64,000 nt of DNA, from NCBI GenBank assembly GCA_001566295.1, contig KQ964245.1:2671524-2735523 (forward strand), written 5' to 3'. Within the stretch, counting starts at the first letter, position 1; every line of letters begins with the position of its first letter. The notes beneath the pieces are model-generated. The model had not been told where the DNA came from and did no database searches. It saw only the letters and a list, made by a program, of their open reading frames with translations. This document shows, piece after piece, positions 33,987 to 43,601 of the stretch. Origin of the DNA: Microdochium bolleyi. Lineage: Eukaryota; Ascomycota; Sordariomycetes; Xylariales; Microdochiaceae. The translations under genes and the position numbers were made by a program.

Positions 33987-34949
33987 TTACATGAAGTCGT
34001 CCTCCCAGTTCTCGTCCCGGTTCTGATTGCTGGAGGCTTCCATGGCCTCCTCTGTGAAGATATCGTCATAAGCGTGGTCCTTCTGATATTTCTTCTGCTT
34101 GCGTTCCTGCATAATCCTAGCTTCCTCCTTTTTCTATGTTTTGTTAAATTGCCGTGTTAGCATTGGTCTTTTCTATATATGTAGCAACCTTAGAGAAGAA
34201 AGCTTTGCTAATATCATCTTACCCGTGCTTGCTGATTCGCCTGGTCTCTCTTTCGCAGCTCCCGTAGGCGGTCATCCTTCTCCTGCTTGAGGTCCGGGTA
34301 CTTCTCGACTCTGGTCTTGTTGAGGCGGTTGACGATGGGGTTCTCGCGCTGGGCCACGAGGATTTTCTTCACCTTGCGCGGGTCGTGGAAGCTCACCTGG
34401 CCCGTGACCATGCTGCCGTCCTTCTTGAGATTGGACCAGGGCGTGTAGATGATGGTGATGTTGTCCTTCTTGTTGCCCTCGATCGAGTTGGCCTTGGTCA
34501 GCTGCGCCAGGTCCGTGAGCAGGTCCGCCGGTATCGAGTCCCAGCTGTCGCCCTCCCGCAGGCGCAGGTATATGTGGGCGGACGACAGCTTGTCTACGTG
34601 GAACTGTGGATAGGATGGCATGTCAACAGGCCTGTACGCGGGTTCGTTTGGTTCGTGCACACAGCACTCAGCTAGTCACGGAACAGTGAAGACAGATTCA
34701 TACCCTAAAAACAGATGAGAATAACGTCCTTGAGGTTTCGTAAAACGATCTATGTTGTGCTAAACTCACCAGACATCTTCCTCCCAGCCATACTTGATTA
34801 GCTCCTCATCTGCGTCGCCATGTCCCACAGTCAGCTGCCGTTCTTTTCTGAGCCGTGTGCATTCACTGATGCTCACTCTCAAACTTGTCCTTCCCGACGT
34901 AGACGAACGCCGAAGGGTCCACGACCGTCGACGTGAAGTAGAAGACCAT
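33987..34949 (-). CDS. CCDC25: CCDC25 / Jlp2-family protein (NFACT-R, DUF814 domain)
   Basis: Model of five exons, 34877..34949, 34770..34809, 34704..34704, 34223..34603 and 33987..34133, total 642 nt, 213 residues. It reads [38 protein letters not shown], then FHVDKLSSAHIYLRLREG, TPWSNLKKDGSMVTGQVSF, and ends in a Lys/Glu-rich coil and ENWEDDFM. The family has the NFACT-R/DUF814 fold; human CCDC25 is a membrane DNA sensor, while the fungal role is unclear. Introns are GTGAGC...CGCAG, GTGAGT...TTTTTAG, GTATGA...CCACAG and GTAAGA...CATAG. The conserved Trp-Phe junction is in frame only with the one-nucleotide third exon. Confidence 0.87.
34704..34704 (-). other. Candidate single-nucleotide exon in the CCDC25 homologue
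   Basis: On the minus strand the sequence runs TTTTTAG, then one G, then GTATGA. The upstream exon ends in TG (phase 2) and the downstream exon begins TTC CAC. Only TG + G + TTC restores TGG TTC, giving DVWFHVDK. Direct joining would give TGT TCC ACG TAG, a premature stop. Confidence 0.75.
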
Positions 34950-35403
34950 CTCTAAGCACTGTGCGGTATCCGTAGCAGCGCCGGATGATCAAGTGACTGA
35001 AATAGCCAAAGCACTGAGGGCTATGCAGGAGTTGTGGGGGATGGATGACATGGAATTCATTCAGATTGAGGCTGTCGCCAAGCTGTGGGCTCCTCCAGTG
35101 GCAGATCCAGCGAGTGAGTGCACTGGGGAGCCCGTCTAGCGCGCTGTCGCCAATCACATCTCAGCTCTGGCCTGCGACTGCCCCACCTGATATTTTTCCC
35201 GGCTTCTCCAGAGTGGATATTGAGACGACGTTCACTTGGACGAGGCTGTTGAACAAGCTCGACCTCACGAGATCATAGCGCAACGACGACCGCCTTGACT
35301 CTCCTCGCAACACGAGCGCGGCCGACTGTCGATACCCAAGAATCTCAGCAACACCGGGGAACACTACAGTTTCAGCTGCTACAGCCACGAGGCGACACCG
35401 ACC
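34950..35403. other. Divergent CCDC25/uL3m upstream region
   Basis: 454 bp shared by the two divergent genes. No TATA box or other gene recognised. Confidence 0.5.
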
Positions 35404-36456
35404 ATGGCCCCTGCTCTGCCCGCGCGCTGGGCGGCAGCGGCGCTCGTCCGAAGCTGCTCGACGCCCATCACCTCCAGAGTCCTCATCACAGAGCGGCACA
35501 CGCTCCTGCCACGCACAACGAAGCGTGGCGTCCAGTACGGCTGGGCCACGGCCCCTGCCCGCGGCAAGCCCAACCGCTTCAACCAGGTCTCCTCGGGTAT
35601 CCCCGCCCCGACGACAGGTCCCGCCGCCGCCCTCGCTCGCACAGCCCAGTCGACGCCGCTTCGGTCGGGCGTCCTCGCCGTCAAGAAGGGCGTCTCGGCC
35701 ATGTTCGCACAGGGCCGCCGCATCCCCTGCACCATCCTCCAGCTCGACGAGGTCCAGGTCGTCGCCAGTAAAACCCGCGCCAGCAACGGATACTGGGCCG
35801 TCCAGGTTGGCTGCGGCCACAAGACGCCCGGCAACGTCACCGCGCCACAGCTGGGGTACTACGAGGCCAAGGGGATCGCGCCGAAGCGTCACCTCGCAGA
35901 GTTCAAGGTCCGCAGCGAAGACGGCCTGCTGCCCGTCGGCGTGCAGATGCAGCCCGATTGGTTCAAGGTCGGCCAGTTCGTCGATGCCCGGAGCAACAGC
36001 CGCGGCATGGGTTTCGCTGGTGGTATGAAGAGGCACGGCTTCGCCGGTCAGGAGGCGTCCCACGGTAACTCCAAGAACCACCGCACGATCGGTTCCAACG
36101 GTCCCAGTCAGGGTGGTGGATCGCGTGTGCATCCGGGCAAGAAGATGCCGGGTCGTATGGGCAACGAGCGGGTGACGGTGCAGAACCTCGAGGTGCTCAA
36201 GGTGGACAACGAGATGGGCATCGTGGTCATCAAGGGGCACATCGCGGGTCCCAAGGGCGCGATTGTCAAGATCGCAGATGCCATCAAGAAGCCGCCGCCA
36301 GCCGAGACATTCATCGCCAAGGCGAGGCGGATCTTGCTAGAGCGGAACGATGGCCACGAGCAGCGGTTATCAGAGGCGAGGACGAAGCACCTGGAGCTGA
36401 AGGACATGCGCAAGGAGGGCACATATGCCGAGTTTATGGAGGCGGCTGTGGCGTGA
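35404..36456 (+). CDS. MRPL9: Mitochondrial large-subunit ribosomal protein uL3m
   Basis: Single exon, 350 residues, ATG in a GACCATGGC context. An N-terminal stretch of about 45 residues (MAPALPARWAAAALVRSC...) is basic and hydroxylated, as in a mitochondrial presequence. The uL3 fold follows: LRSGVLAVKKGVSAMFAQGRRIPCTILQLDEVQVV, PVGVQMQPDWFKVGQFVDARSNSRGMGFAGGMKRHGFAG, and the basic loop SHGNSKNHRTIGSNGPSQGGGSRVHPGKKMPGRMGNERVTVQNLEV that reaches toward the peptidyl-transferase centre. The C-terminal extension has RARRILLERNDGHEQRL-type helices found in the mitochondrial form. It works in the mitochondrial 54S/39S-type large subunit. Confidence 0.95.
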   Translation: MAPALPARWAAAALVRSCSTPITSRVLITERHTLLPRTTKRGVQYGWATAPARGKPNRFNQVSSGIPAPTTGPAAALARTAQSTPLRSGVLAVKKGVSAMFAQGRRIPCTILQLDEVQVVASKTRASNGYWAVQVGCGHKTPGNVTAPQLGYYEAKGIAPKRHLAEFKVRSEDGLLPVGVQMQPDWFKVGQFVDARSNSRGMGFAGGMKRHGFAGQEASHGNSKNHRTIGSNGPSQGGGSRVHPGKKMPGRMGNERVTVQNLEVLKVDNEMGIVVIKGHIAGPKGAIVKIADAIKKPPPAETFIAKARRILLERNDGHEQRLSEARTKHLELKDMRKEGTYAEFMEAAVA

Positions 36457-36792
36457 AGGAGGAGTTGTGGAGCGTCATCTTTGTAGTATGATCTCAGCAG
36501 GGCTTCTTTTCTGCTGGTGAGACGAGGCAACCGATTTGTATCATAGGTTTACATGTTGTACACATAGTCTAAATGTGTGCTGGCTGGATGCGAGCAACAC
36601 ATACGCTGACACAACTGGAGTTCCAAATCATGCCTGAGACCCGGCAGCGCATGTGATTCTCCGGTAATGCATGTTCCGTGCCATCCGCACAGCCATAACA
36701 TCTTCTAGATGTTTGCTTCGAGAAATCTCTCGCCGAACACTCCCCGTGCCCTAGTGCCCGGCCTTCGCCACCTTGCAGAGAGCATTTATCCA
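36457..36792. other. Convergent intergenic region
   Basis: About 336 bp between uL3m and COA1 stops; 3' UTR sequence only. Confidence 0.5.
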
Positions 36793-37505
36793 CTACTTCA
36801 GCTCCTGCCGGAAGCCCTTCGTCCTCACAGCCTCCAGCTCTTCCTCGTCCATCGGGAAGCTCTCCGCCGCGCGGAACGGATCCTCGCCGTCCAGCAGATC
36901 AATGACGCGGCCGTCCTCGGTGACCAGGCTCCACTCGAGCGTCTCGAATGCACTCCTCGGGGTCGGGCGGTTGCTCGCGAAGCGCATCGTGCCGTTGGCC
37001 CTGGTGCCCTTGACCGCGAAGCTGATATTGATCCGCCCGCGGACCTGGTTCATCTCGCCCGAGATCCAGGGGATCTGATGCTTGAAGTAGACCTCGTCGC
37101 CGAGGTATTCGCGGGCTTTCGCGTTGGTGCGCAGCGCGTAGAGGGTGGCACCGACGATGGGCGAGGAGGACTTCTGGTAGTTGAAAATTGCGACGCTCGC
37201 GGCGGCAATGAGGACGACGAAGATGGGCAATGTGCTGGCCCAGCGGGAGCCGGGAATCTCTGTAGGGTCAGACAGTCAGCATCAGGCCTTTACAGTCCTT
37301 GAAGCAGCCTAGAGATATGGTCCGGGGAAGCGCGGAGACACGTACCGGGAAGCTCGCGGTCTGCCCGCCGCTCCATCAACGGCCCATCACCGGGTTTGGG
37401 TGCCGAGACGAGCGTCCGGCGTTGCTGGATGTGGCTGTTGCGTGCATGGCACCTCACAGCGCGGAGCGCGGGCAGCGCCCTCCGCTGTATTATCCTCGAT
37501 AACAT
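36793..37505 (-). CDS. COA1: Cytochrome c oxidase assembly factor Coa1
   Basis: Two exons, 37346..37505 and 36793..37259, with an 86-nt intron (GTACGT...CTACAG, phase 1), give 208 residues. Exon 1 is the mitochondrial presequence (MLSRIIQRRALPALRAVRCHARNSHIQQRRTLVSAPKPGDGPLMERRADRELP). Exon 2 begins EIPGSRWAST and has one transmembrane helix (LPIFVVLIAAASVAIFNYQ) followed by the intermembrane-space domain (LRTNAKAREYLGDEVYFKHQIPWISGEMNQVRGRINISFAVKG). Coa1 is an inner-membrane factor for early Cox1 assembly, working with Mss51 and Shy1. Length and layout are normal. Confidence 0.93.
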
Positions 37506-38470
37506 GGCTGGTGTGATTGTCTGGCTTGCTGTCTTAACAAACGAAGGCTGGACCATCATCGTTTGTGGTGGTGGTCGGCCGAGAAAGATGCGGGTTGCGA
37601 TAACGGTGCGATAAAGTCGCACGCTCCAGCAACTTTCTGTGACAAGGATCGCCGTAAGTGGGTTCATCCCACTCTGCCGATCATGCCAGCATATGCAACT
37701 CACGCGACAGTATCATGTGGAAGGGCTAGTATATGACGAGTCAATGTTTCGAGGCTCGTGCCTGTTAGGCATCAGGATTTTCCGGCCGTATATCAAGGAT
37801 ACAATCATGGATGCGCTCACACCAAATATTCTCTAAGGCATGACTTGGCTTCTTGTGAGCTTGCCCGTACCTTCACATCTGAAGCAGTTTTGGCCCCCTG
37901 GCTCTGGCTCTTCGCAGATCTACCTCTGGGGTCCTAGGCCGGTGATGATTCGCAGTGCGAAGAGTGTAGGCACGTTGTTGGACCCTTATAGGTTATCTAC
38001 TGCCAGCAGGGGCGATTGTACACGGTTACTTTCAGAGGGAAGCATCACTTCAGGGGTTGCCGTGCCCCTAAACTTTTGGGGAGCCCCTCAACGCGGCCGC
38101 TGCTCCAAGGAACGCGCTCGCCGGAGACGGACTTAGTCGAGCGCTACGATCGATTCGGACATTTCGTGACAGGTCCTACTCACACCTATGCTTTCCGCCT
38201 CTCCCGACCACATCATCCGTTCTTCTGGCGTTCGTCATGGTCAAAAAGTCCCGATAGAGACCTGGACAAGCTCAAATATTGCCCAGCAGATTTCCTCTCG
38301 CCGCCCGATGGCTCCTCATGCTTTCGTTCAACATCTTTAATCGTCAATTGAAAACCCTCCTCAAGATTTCACGGCTCTCGATCCGGCATCGTTCGCCTTA
38401 TCTTTACTTCGATCAGAGCACTTAATACATCACCACCTACACCGCGACGACCTGGGAAATCGACTTCACG
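37506..38470. other. Divergent COA1 / type II protein upstream region
   Basis: About 965 bp. A perfect 6-bp hairpin (AGTGGG, loop TTCAT) at 37657-37673 is the only local structure noted. The last 200 bp is CT-rich leader. No gene seen. Confidence 0.5.
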
Positions 38471-40369
38471 ATGCCTCGTATTGCTCGTCGACGAGCTGCT
38501 CCTCTGCTCCTCGCCATCGGCGTCTTCGCCTTGTTCTCCCTCCTCTTCACACTTCCAGGCTCGATACCAGCAACGCCGACCCTGTCAAAGACCCTCGCCG
38601 ACCACAAGCTATCTATGCCGAGCATACCGAAGCTGCCGAGTCTGCCCAATTCGATCTCCTCTGGCCTCCTCGCGCCCTTCCGGCCTCCTGCGCATGCGCC
38701 GCCCGTACAGAAGAACTCGACGTACGAAGGCAGCTCCTGGTACTCCAATTGGAACTGGCGGAGCCCGTTCTCCTCTTCCATCACTCTCGATGAAAACCGA
38801 TCACTCCTGCCGCCTCTTCCAGAGCGACCTTCCATTTACTGCTATTACGATACTAGCATCAAACGAGATGCCAAGACCAAGGAGGCGGAAAGCGAGCTCC
38901 TGCTTACATGGCGACGCGCTTGGTGGTCTCAAGGCTTCCGACCCGTGATCTTGAGCGATGCGGAAGCTACCAAGAACCCTCTCTACGATGAGGTCCAGAG
39001 GCTTGATGTTGAGTCGACCTTCAAGAAAGACCTCATGAGGTGGCTGGCTTGGGAGAACATGCGTGGCGGCATTCTTGCCCACTACCGGCTGTTTCCAATG
39101 GGCGACTCCCACGACCCTCTGCTGGCTTTCATGCGTCGCGGGGAGTTCCCCAAGCTCACTCGCTGGGAAGGGCTTGGCGGTCGCCTATTTGTTGGGCCGA
39201 AGAACGAGGTCACAGAAGTTCTGACCAGGGCTCTCCGAAGCAAGAAGACCAAAGGCGTCAAGGACGTCATTGCAGCAGTCGAGGCGGAGGACTTCCAGGC
39301 CGACAAGCGGCCTGCTGCTGTGGCATACTATGACAGTAGGACTGTCGATGAGAAGTTCGACAAGGTCGCGGCAGAGCTCGCCTCGGACCATGCGAGCGGT
39401 CTCAAGAGTCTCAACCGCCTGATCAATGCTCACTTGCACAGTACCTGGCTGCGCACTTTCAAGCAGGGCATCGCGGTGCTCAAACCCCTGCCGGAGCATA
39501 CGACGAGAATGATTGAGGCCGCTTCTGACCTTTCGATTGCGCTGTCAACATGCCCCACGAGCCCCATGCCCGACTCTTGCCCACCAAACCTGCCCAAGTG
39601 CACGCCGTGCTCGCCCAAGAAGCCCGTCAAGATCACGACTGCTGCTACCTACCGCAACACCAGCGATCTGTTCAGCATTGGCACGGTTCCCCATCCGTAC
39701 ACACTGCAGTCGCTAAACAGCCAGCGTGCCTACCTGAATCTCACTTGGGTCAGAGAGGAGTCCGTGAGAGATCTGTGGCTGAAGAAGATTACCACGGACC
39801 TCCTTAGCCCTGCCTTGTCCAGCTCAGCACGTCTGCTCAAGTTCAAGGAAGCTGTTGCTGGTGAGCAGACGCGCTACCACTCTATCTGGCTTACGGCTGA
39901 GAGGGATACTCCGCGCGATCTAGAGTGGTGGTTTGGATTCGACCTCCACAAGGGCGTCGAGGAGGCCCAGAGGCCCGCCGACGCATCCAAATCGGAGAGC
40001 GAGGAAAAGCCCAAAGAGCACAAGAGAGCTGCTGCCAACAACGTCCCCCCCGCCGCCGCCCCTGAATCGCCCAAAGAAGAGGAGAAAGAGTCACCGGATG
40101 AAATCGAGCTGCAGTTGCTCATGAAGGCTCGCGCCATGCGGAAGACCAAGGACAAGAATGAAATCCGCATCAGGGACGCCATCGAGGCCTGGAACCTCGC
40201 GGACACAGAAGCGTGGAAGTTCACCAAGGCGTTCATGGCCAGGTCTCGGGTCGAGAGGCTGAAGTGGGAGGAGGAGGAAAGCAAGTACGCCGATGGCGTG
40301 GGTCGGGATACAGAAAACGGCTCCAAGAGTAGCTGGGCTGATCGCTGGAAGGACGACCCCAAGCCATAA
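38471..40369 (+). CDS. Type II membrane protein, conserved fungal family with glycosyltransferase-like layout
   Basis: Single exon, 632 residues. The N-terminus is MPRIARRRAAPLLLAIGVFALFSLLF: basic residues, then one hydrophobic helix (about residues 10-27) with no cleavage site, so a type II anchor, probably ER or Golgi. A Pro/Ser-rich stem of about 90 residues follows. The luminal part opens RPSIYCYYDTS and contains TWRRAWWSQGFRPVILSDAEATKNPLY and KKDLMRWLAWENMRGGILAHYRLFPMG, a layout reminiscent of small GT-A fold glycosyltransferases (Arg-Trp...Gly-Gly...Tyr) but without an obvious DxD motif. Cys-rich CPTSPMPDSCPPNLPKCTPCSP lies mid-protein. The last 130 residues are charged. NST and NLT motifs are potential N-glycosylation sites. 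The function is not known to me. Confidence 0.75.
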   Translation: MPRIARRRAAPLLLAIGVFALFSLLFTLPGSIPATPTLSKTLADHKLSMPSIPKLPSLPNSISSGLLAPFRPPAHAPPVQKNSTYEGSSWYSNWNWRSPFSSSITLDENRSLLPPLPERPSIYCYYDTSIKRDAKTKEAESELLLTWRRAWWSQGFRPVILSDAEATKNPLYDEVQRLDVESTFKKDLMRWLAWENMRGGILAHYRLFPMGDSHDPLLAFMRRGEFPKLTRWEGLGGRLFVGPKNEVTEVLTRALRSKKTKGVKDVIAAVEAEDFQADKRPAAVAYYDSRTVDEKFDKVAAELASDHASGLKSLNRLINAHLHSTWLRTFKQGIAVLKPLPEHTTRMIEAASDLSIALSTCPTSPMPDSCPPNLPKCTPCSPKKPVKITTAATYRNTSDLFSIGTVPHPYTLQSLNSQRAYLNLTWVREESVRDLWLKKITTDLLSPALSSSARLLKFKEAVAGEQTRYHSIWLTAERDTPRDLEWWFGFDLHKGVEEAQRPADASKSESEEKPKEHKRAAANNVPPAAAPESPKEEEKESPDEIELQLLMKARAMRKTKDKNEIRIRDAIEAWNLADTEAWKFTKAFMARSRVERLKWEEEESKYADGVGRDTENGSKSSWADRWKDDPKP

Positions 40370-40747
40370 GGGCATGTCCTCGTAGGGAGCGTGGGTGTTT
40401 TGGTGATTTAGATGGCATGGCGTTTGTGCGTTTGTTGTTGCATCTGTTGAAAGGTCTCGACTGCATATACAAGTGGTTGCGTTGCCACATATAGAAACGA
40501 TTAGACTTTCCGATGTCTTGCTGTAGCAGAAATAATCATTGCAAATACAGTTCAGATATGTAACCAAAGCCGTGGTTGAACACGGCACCAGAAGCCCCAG
40601 AGGTCCCCAACATCTACCACATTTCTCCTTCCCCCTGCATGGTGTTGTACCATGCAAAAGTCACACTCAACTCTGCAATAACCCAGAAGACAAAACTGAT
40701 CAGCGAAAGAAATAGCAAGGCAGGAAACCAAGAAAAGACCACACAAC
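40370..40747. other. Convergent intergenic region
   Basis: About 378 bp between the type II protein and SET gene stops; 3' UTR sequence only. Confidence 0.5.
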
Positions 40748-40970
40748 TTAAGCAGCCACGCCCGTCGTATCTCCGCCCATCTCGCCGCTGAGCTCGCGCG
40801 AGGTCGGGCCGCGGCGGCTCGCGGCAGATCCGACGTCGGCGGCCGCGGCGGCAGCAACGACGGAGAGGTACGAGTCCAGAGCCCGGCGGGCGGCCTCGGC
40901 GGTCTGCTCGGCGTGGGTGAGGGCGGAGCGGAGGGCAGCGGCCGTGGCGTCGCCAGCGTTATCGGTAGTG

Positions 40971-41024
<54 letters not shown>

Positions 41025-41801
41025 TTGCCGTTCTGCTGGTGCTGCTGCTTGGGGCCACCGTTGCCGTTGGCGGTGGCGGTTGTGGTGGCGCCGTTCTTCT
41101 GGTGTGCCTGCTCCTCGAGGAGCTCACGAATGTGCCCGTTGAGCCAGAGCCCGGAGAGCTGCGCGGCGGTCATGTTCTGCGCGCCGCTGATGCGGCCGCG
41201 GCAGGTGGGCTTGCCGCAGAGGCAGTCGAAGGGTTGGGCCATGTGCCATTCCGTGGAGGGGTAGAAGAACTACGGGTTGTTGAAGTGTCAGTACATCTAT
41301 GAGCGGCGGTGGTGGTCGGGGGGATTAGAAGAGTGAGTGTCCGGACTTACAGTAAGCTCGTCGCCGACCTTCAGGCCGTTGGGCCCGGCGACGATGTTTG
41401 AGTTGCCAGTATCGAAGATCTGTGCGTGTCCGGGAATGGTCAACTTGCCATTCTCACTGCGAGCAGAAAGCCTCCTATGGCAGAATTGACGATGGGACTC
41501 TTTGAGGAGTGCAAGGGGCAATGAAAAAAGGGGGACTGACCAGGCTAGGCTCGCACGAGTGGTTGATGTACATGAGGTCGCTGTTGAGCAGGAAGTGGCG
41601 GTCCCTGCCGCTCTGGACGCTCGCGTACGAGGGTGCATCAACCTCGGTGCAGGGTGGGTAGGACATGTTGGCGAAGAGGCCAAAGGGCGGGAGGTCGACC
41701 CGCGAGATGCTCTTTGTGGTGAACTCGGTGGCGTCGAGGACGATGACCTCTTGCACGTCCGGGTGCGAGGGCCGCTGCCAGTGAGGGACGAGGGGGGCCA
41801 T
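40748..41801 (-). CDS. SET-domain protein with post-SET Cys motif and poly-Thr tract
   Basis: Three exons, 41541..41801, 41351..41419 and 40748..41269, all phase 0, give 283 residues. Joined, they restore YINHSCEPSL-IFDTGNSNIVAGPNGLKVGDELT-FFYPSTEWHMAQPFDCLCGKPTCRG: the NHSCEP cofactor motif, the GDELTFFY end of the SET fold, and a CXCX4C post-SET zinc site. The upstream half of the SET domain is short, so this belongs to the compact fungal SET group and not to the Set1/Set2 histone methyltransferases. A substrate cannot be assigned. The middle of the C-terminal region is a run of about 20 Thr from an ACT repeat. Introns are GTCAGT...CACAG and GTAAGT...CGTAG. Confidence 0.85.
40966..41023 (+). 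repeat. Trinucleotide (GTA/TAC)n repeat coding for poly-Thr
   Basis: Tandem TAG-type triplets on the plus strand, read as ACT codons on the minus strand inside the SET gene. One interruption (GTG) sits near the left end. About 20 Thr residues result. Confidence 0.92.
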
Positions 41802-43601
41802 TGCTGCTGCTCTCTGGTGGTTTCAAGAGATTATGTGAGGGGATCTTGAGGATGGGGGTCAGGACCGGGTATGGCTTTTGAAGGTGTGCTTAAAAGGTGG
41901 TCGCCTGCGAAGGTTGGTGTCAGTGCTGGATATAGCTGGACATAGGTTTTAATGCCGGTTGTGTGTAAGTAATCAGCTTACGAGAGGTTATGGATATGGG
42001 GTAGTCTTTGCAACGAGTCAGAGGAGGCCGCAATCGAGTGTTGGATCACATATGAAGGAAGAGCAGTTCACTGATCAAAGGCGAGTGGGCAAAGAAGGTG
42101 TCTTTATTAGGGATGAAGTCTCGGGGACGTGGAGATCAACTGCCGCTCAGAGAGGCCCAGAAGAGGTACATGTGGACGCCGCTCGTCCCGAGGTCTAAAA
42201 GCCGCAAGCTGGGGAGGGGCGTATGTACCTCTCGACCCTCCATGCCGTTAGTCTGGATTTGCCTAGCCTCGAGCCGAAAGGCCGCCGGCTCGTGTCCCGA
42301 CTTGCGGGCAGAGGCGAGAAGCGAGACGGATTATTACGGGGCGGGCGCCGGGGCGGGTGGCCGTTCTGAGGGCGGTGCTCCGGCTCCAAGAAACGCACAT
42401 GCCCCAGCGTGCGGGGTGACGGCTTGTGCCTTGCAAGCTGCAACCGCCGGTGCCGACGACCGGGGCCCTGGCAGCGTGCTCCGAGCGGGTGGCCTATCAC
42501 CGTCTCCGTTATTGCCCAAGTGGGCAGGCTGCCCAGCGACAGCCTCACAAGGTACATTGTACGCCAGCCGAAACCACAGGGAGATCGATGTCTTGGGACC
42601 GAGGGTGCATTGTCGAAACAGGCAGTTCTTTATCGTTCATGGCAAATGGGTCACCTCCGGAGTGACTTCGTCTTTCTTCGCACCAGCTCGTGACCGGTGT
42701 ATAGCATCCTGAGCTTGAATGATTGTACCGTCTATTGCGGACAGACAGTCTAGCACGGCGCCATGCGAATTTCGACCTGGTTGTCGAACCACTCTTGAGT
42801 GAGAGGCTGATTGTCGACTGGAGTGATTGACCCATGGCTCGTCTACCGAAACCAGCACAATCTGCACCATGCAATCATATGACATACAATGGTTTTCTAA
42901 ACTCTCGACTTGCAGCGGAAGTTGGTGTGGTCCCTGTGGTTGCCGTGGTTATCGGGCGGACGGCTTCCAAGACTGACGCAAGGCATCACAAGCCAGCACC
43001 TCTCCGTCAAGGCATCAGTCCTCGAGGCTTCATCTGTGCTTTCCTAGACCCGGACGCAGGCTTCTGATGAGAAAAGATTCTCCCTTTCCGCTCAGCCACC
43101 CACGGGGACGACTCGTACCAAAGCAAGCAGGTGGTTGTGACTGCCACTTCCCAACACTGGCATCGTTCCTGCTCTCGATATCCCCAGCCGCACCTGCCAC
43201 TTGCATCTTTCTCAGCACCTTCCCCGGCTTCCCAGCAACAGAGCGTCCTCGCCCTCTTGACTTCATCCATCACGTCGAGTCTGTCCTCTCCAGCCCACAC
43301 TTGCACAACAACGGCTCATTGCCAACCTCGCCCCTTTCACTTACGAGCAGCCATCACAGCAGCCACCTCTCTCTCAGCTCGACCTCACCACGATCGACCT
43401 CAACACTTGCGACACGGCAATCCTATATGCCCTAATGTTTTGGTCTCCGCTCCTGTTGCTCAACCCACTCCTCTGGTAAGTTTCCCAAGCACCTCCACGA
43501 TTATCAACTCCCGCACGTTCTCGATCGCTCTCGGCCTGTCCACTATCACTTCCTCTTCCCAGCTCCTACATCGCCCCTGTCGACACCTTGCCACCTGGAA
43601 C
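41802..43601. other. Divergent intergenic region and leader of the 1000-residue orphan
   Basis: About 1.8 kb. 43100-43600 is strongly CT-rich leader for the plus-strand gene and holds a probable 5' UTR intron at 43476-43562. A 204-codon plus frame at 42098..42712 has no features. A minus-strand frame is also not supported. Confidence 0.5.
43476..43562 (+). other. Probable 5' UTR intron of the 1000-residue orphan gene
   Basis: Donor GTAAGT after CTCTG and acceptor TCTTCCCAG, 87 nt, ending 39 nt before the ATG at 43602. It lies wholly in the leader, where no coding signal is seen. Confidence 0.6.

Noticed and set aside
37657..37673. Perfect 6-bp hairpin (AGTGGG-TTCAT-CCCACT), considered as a T-arm or regulatory stem
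   Set aside because: Stem is isolated, loop is not a T-loop, and no neighbouring tRNA arms are present.
42098..42712. 204-codon plus-strand frame upstream of the orphan gene
   Set aside because: Low-complexity Ala/Gly/Arg content typical of noncoding GC-rich sequence; no splice or family support.
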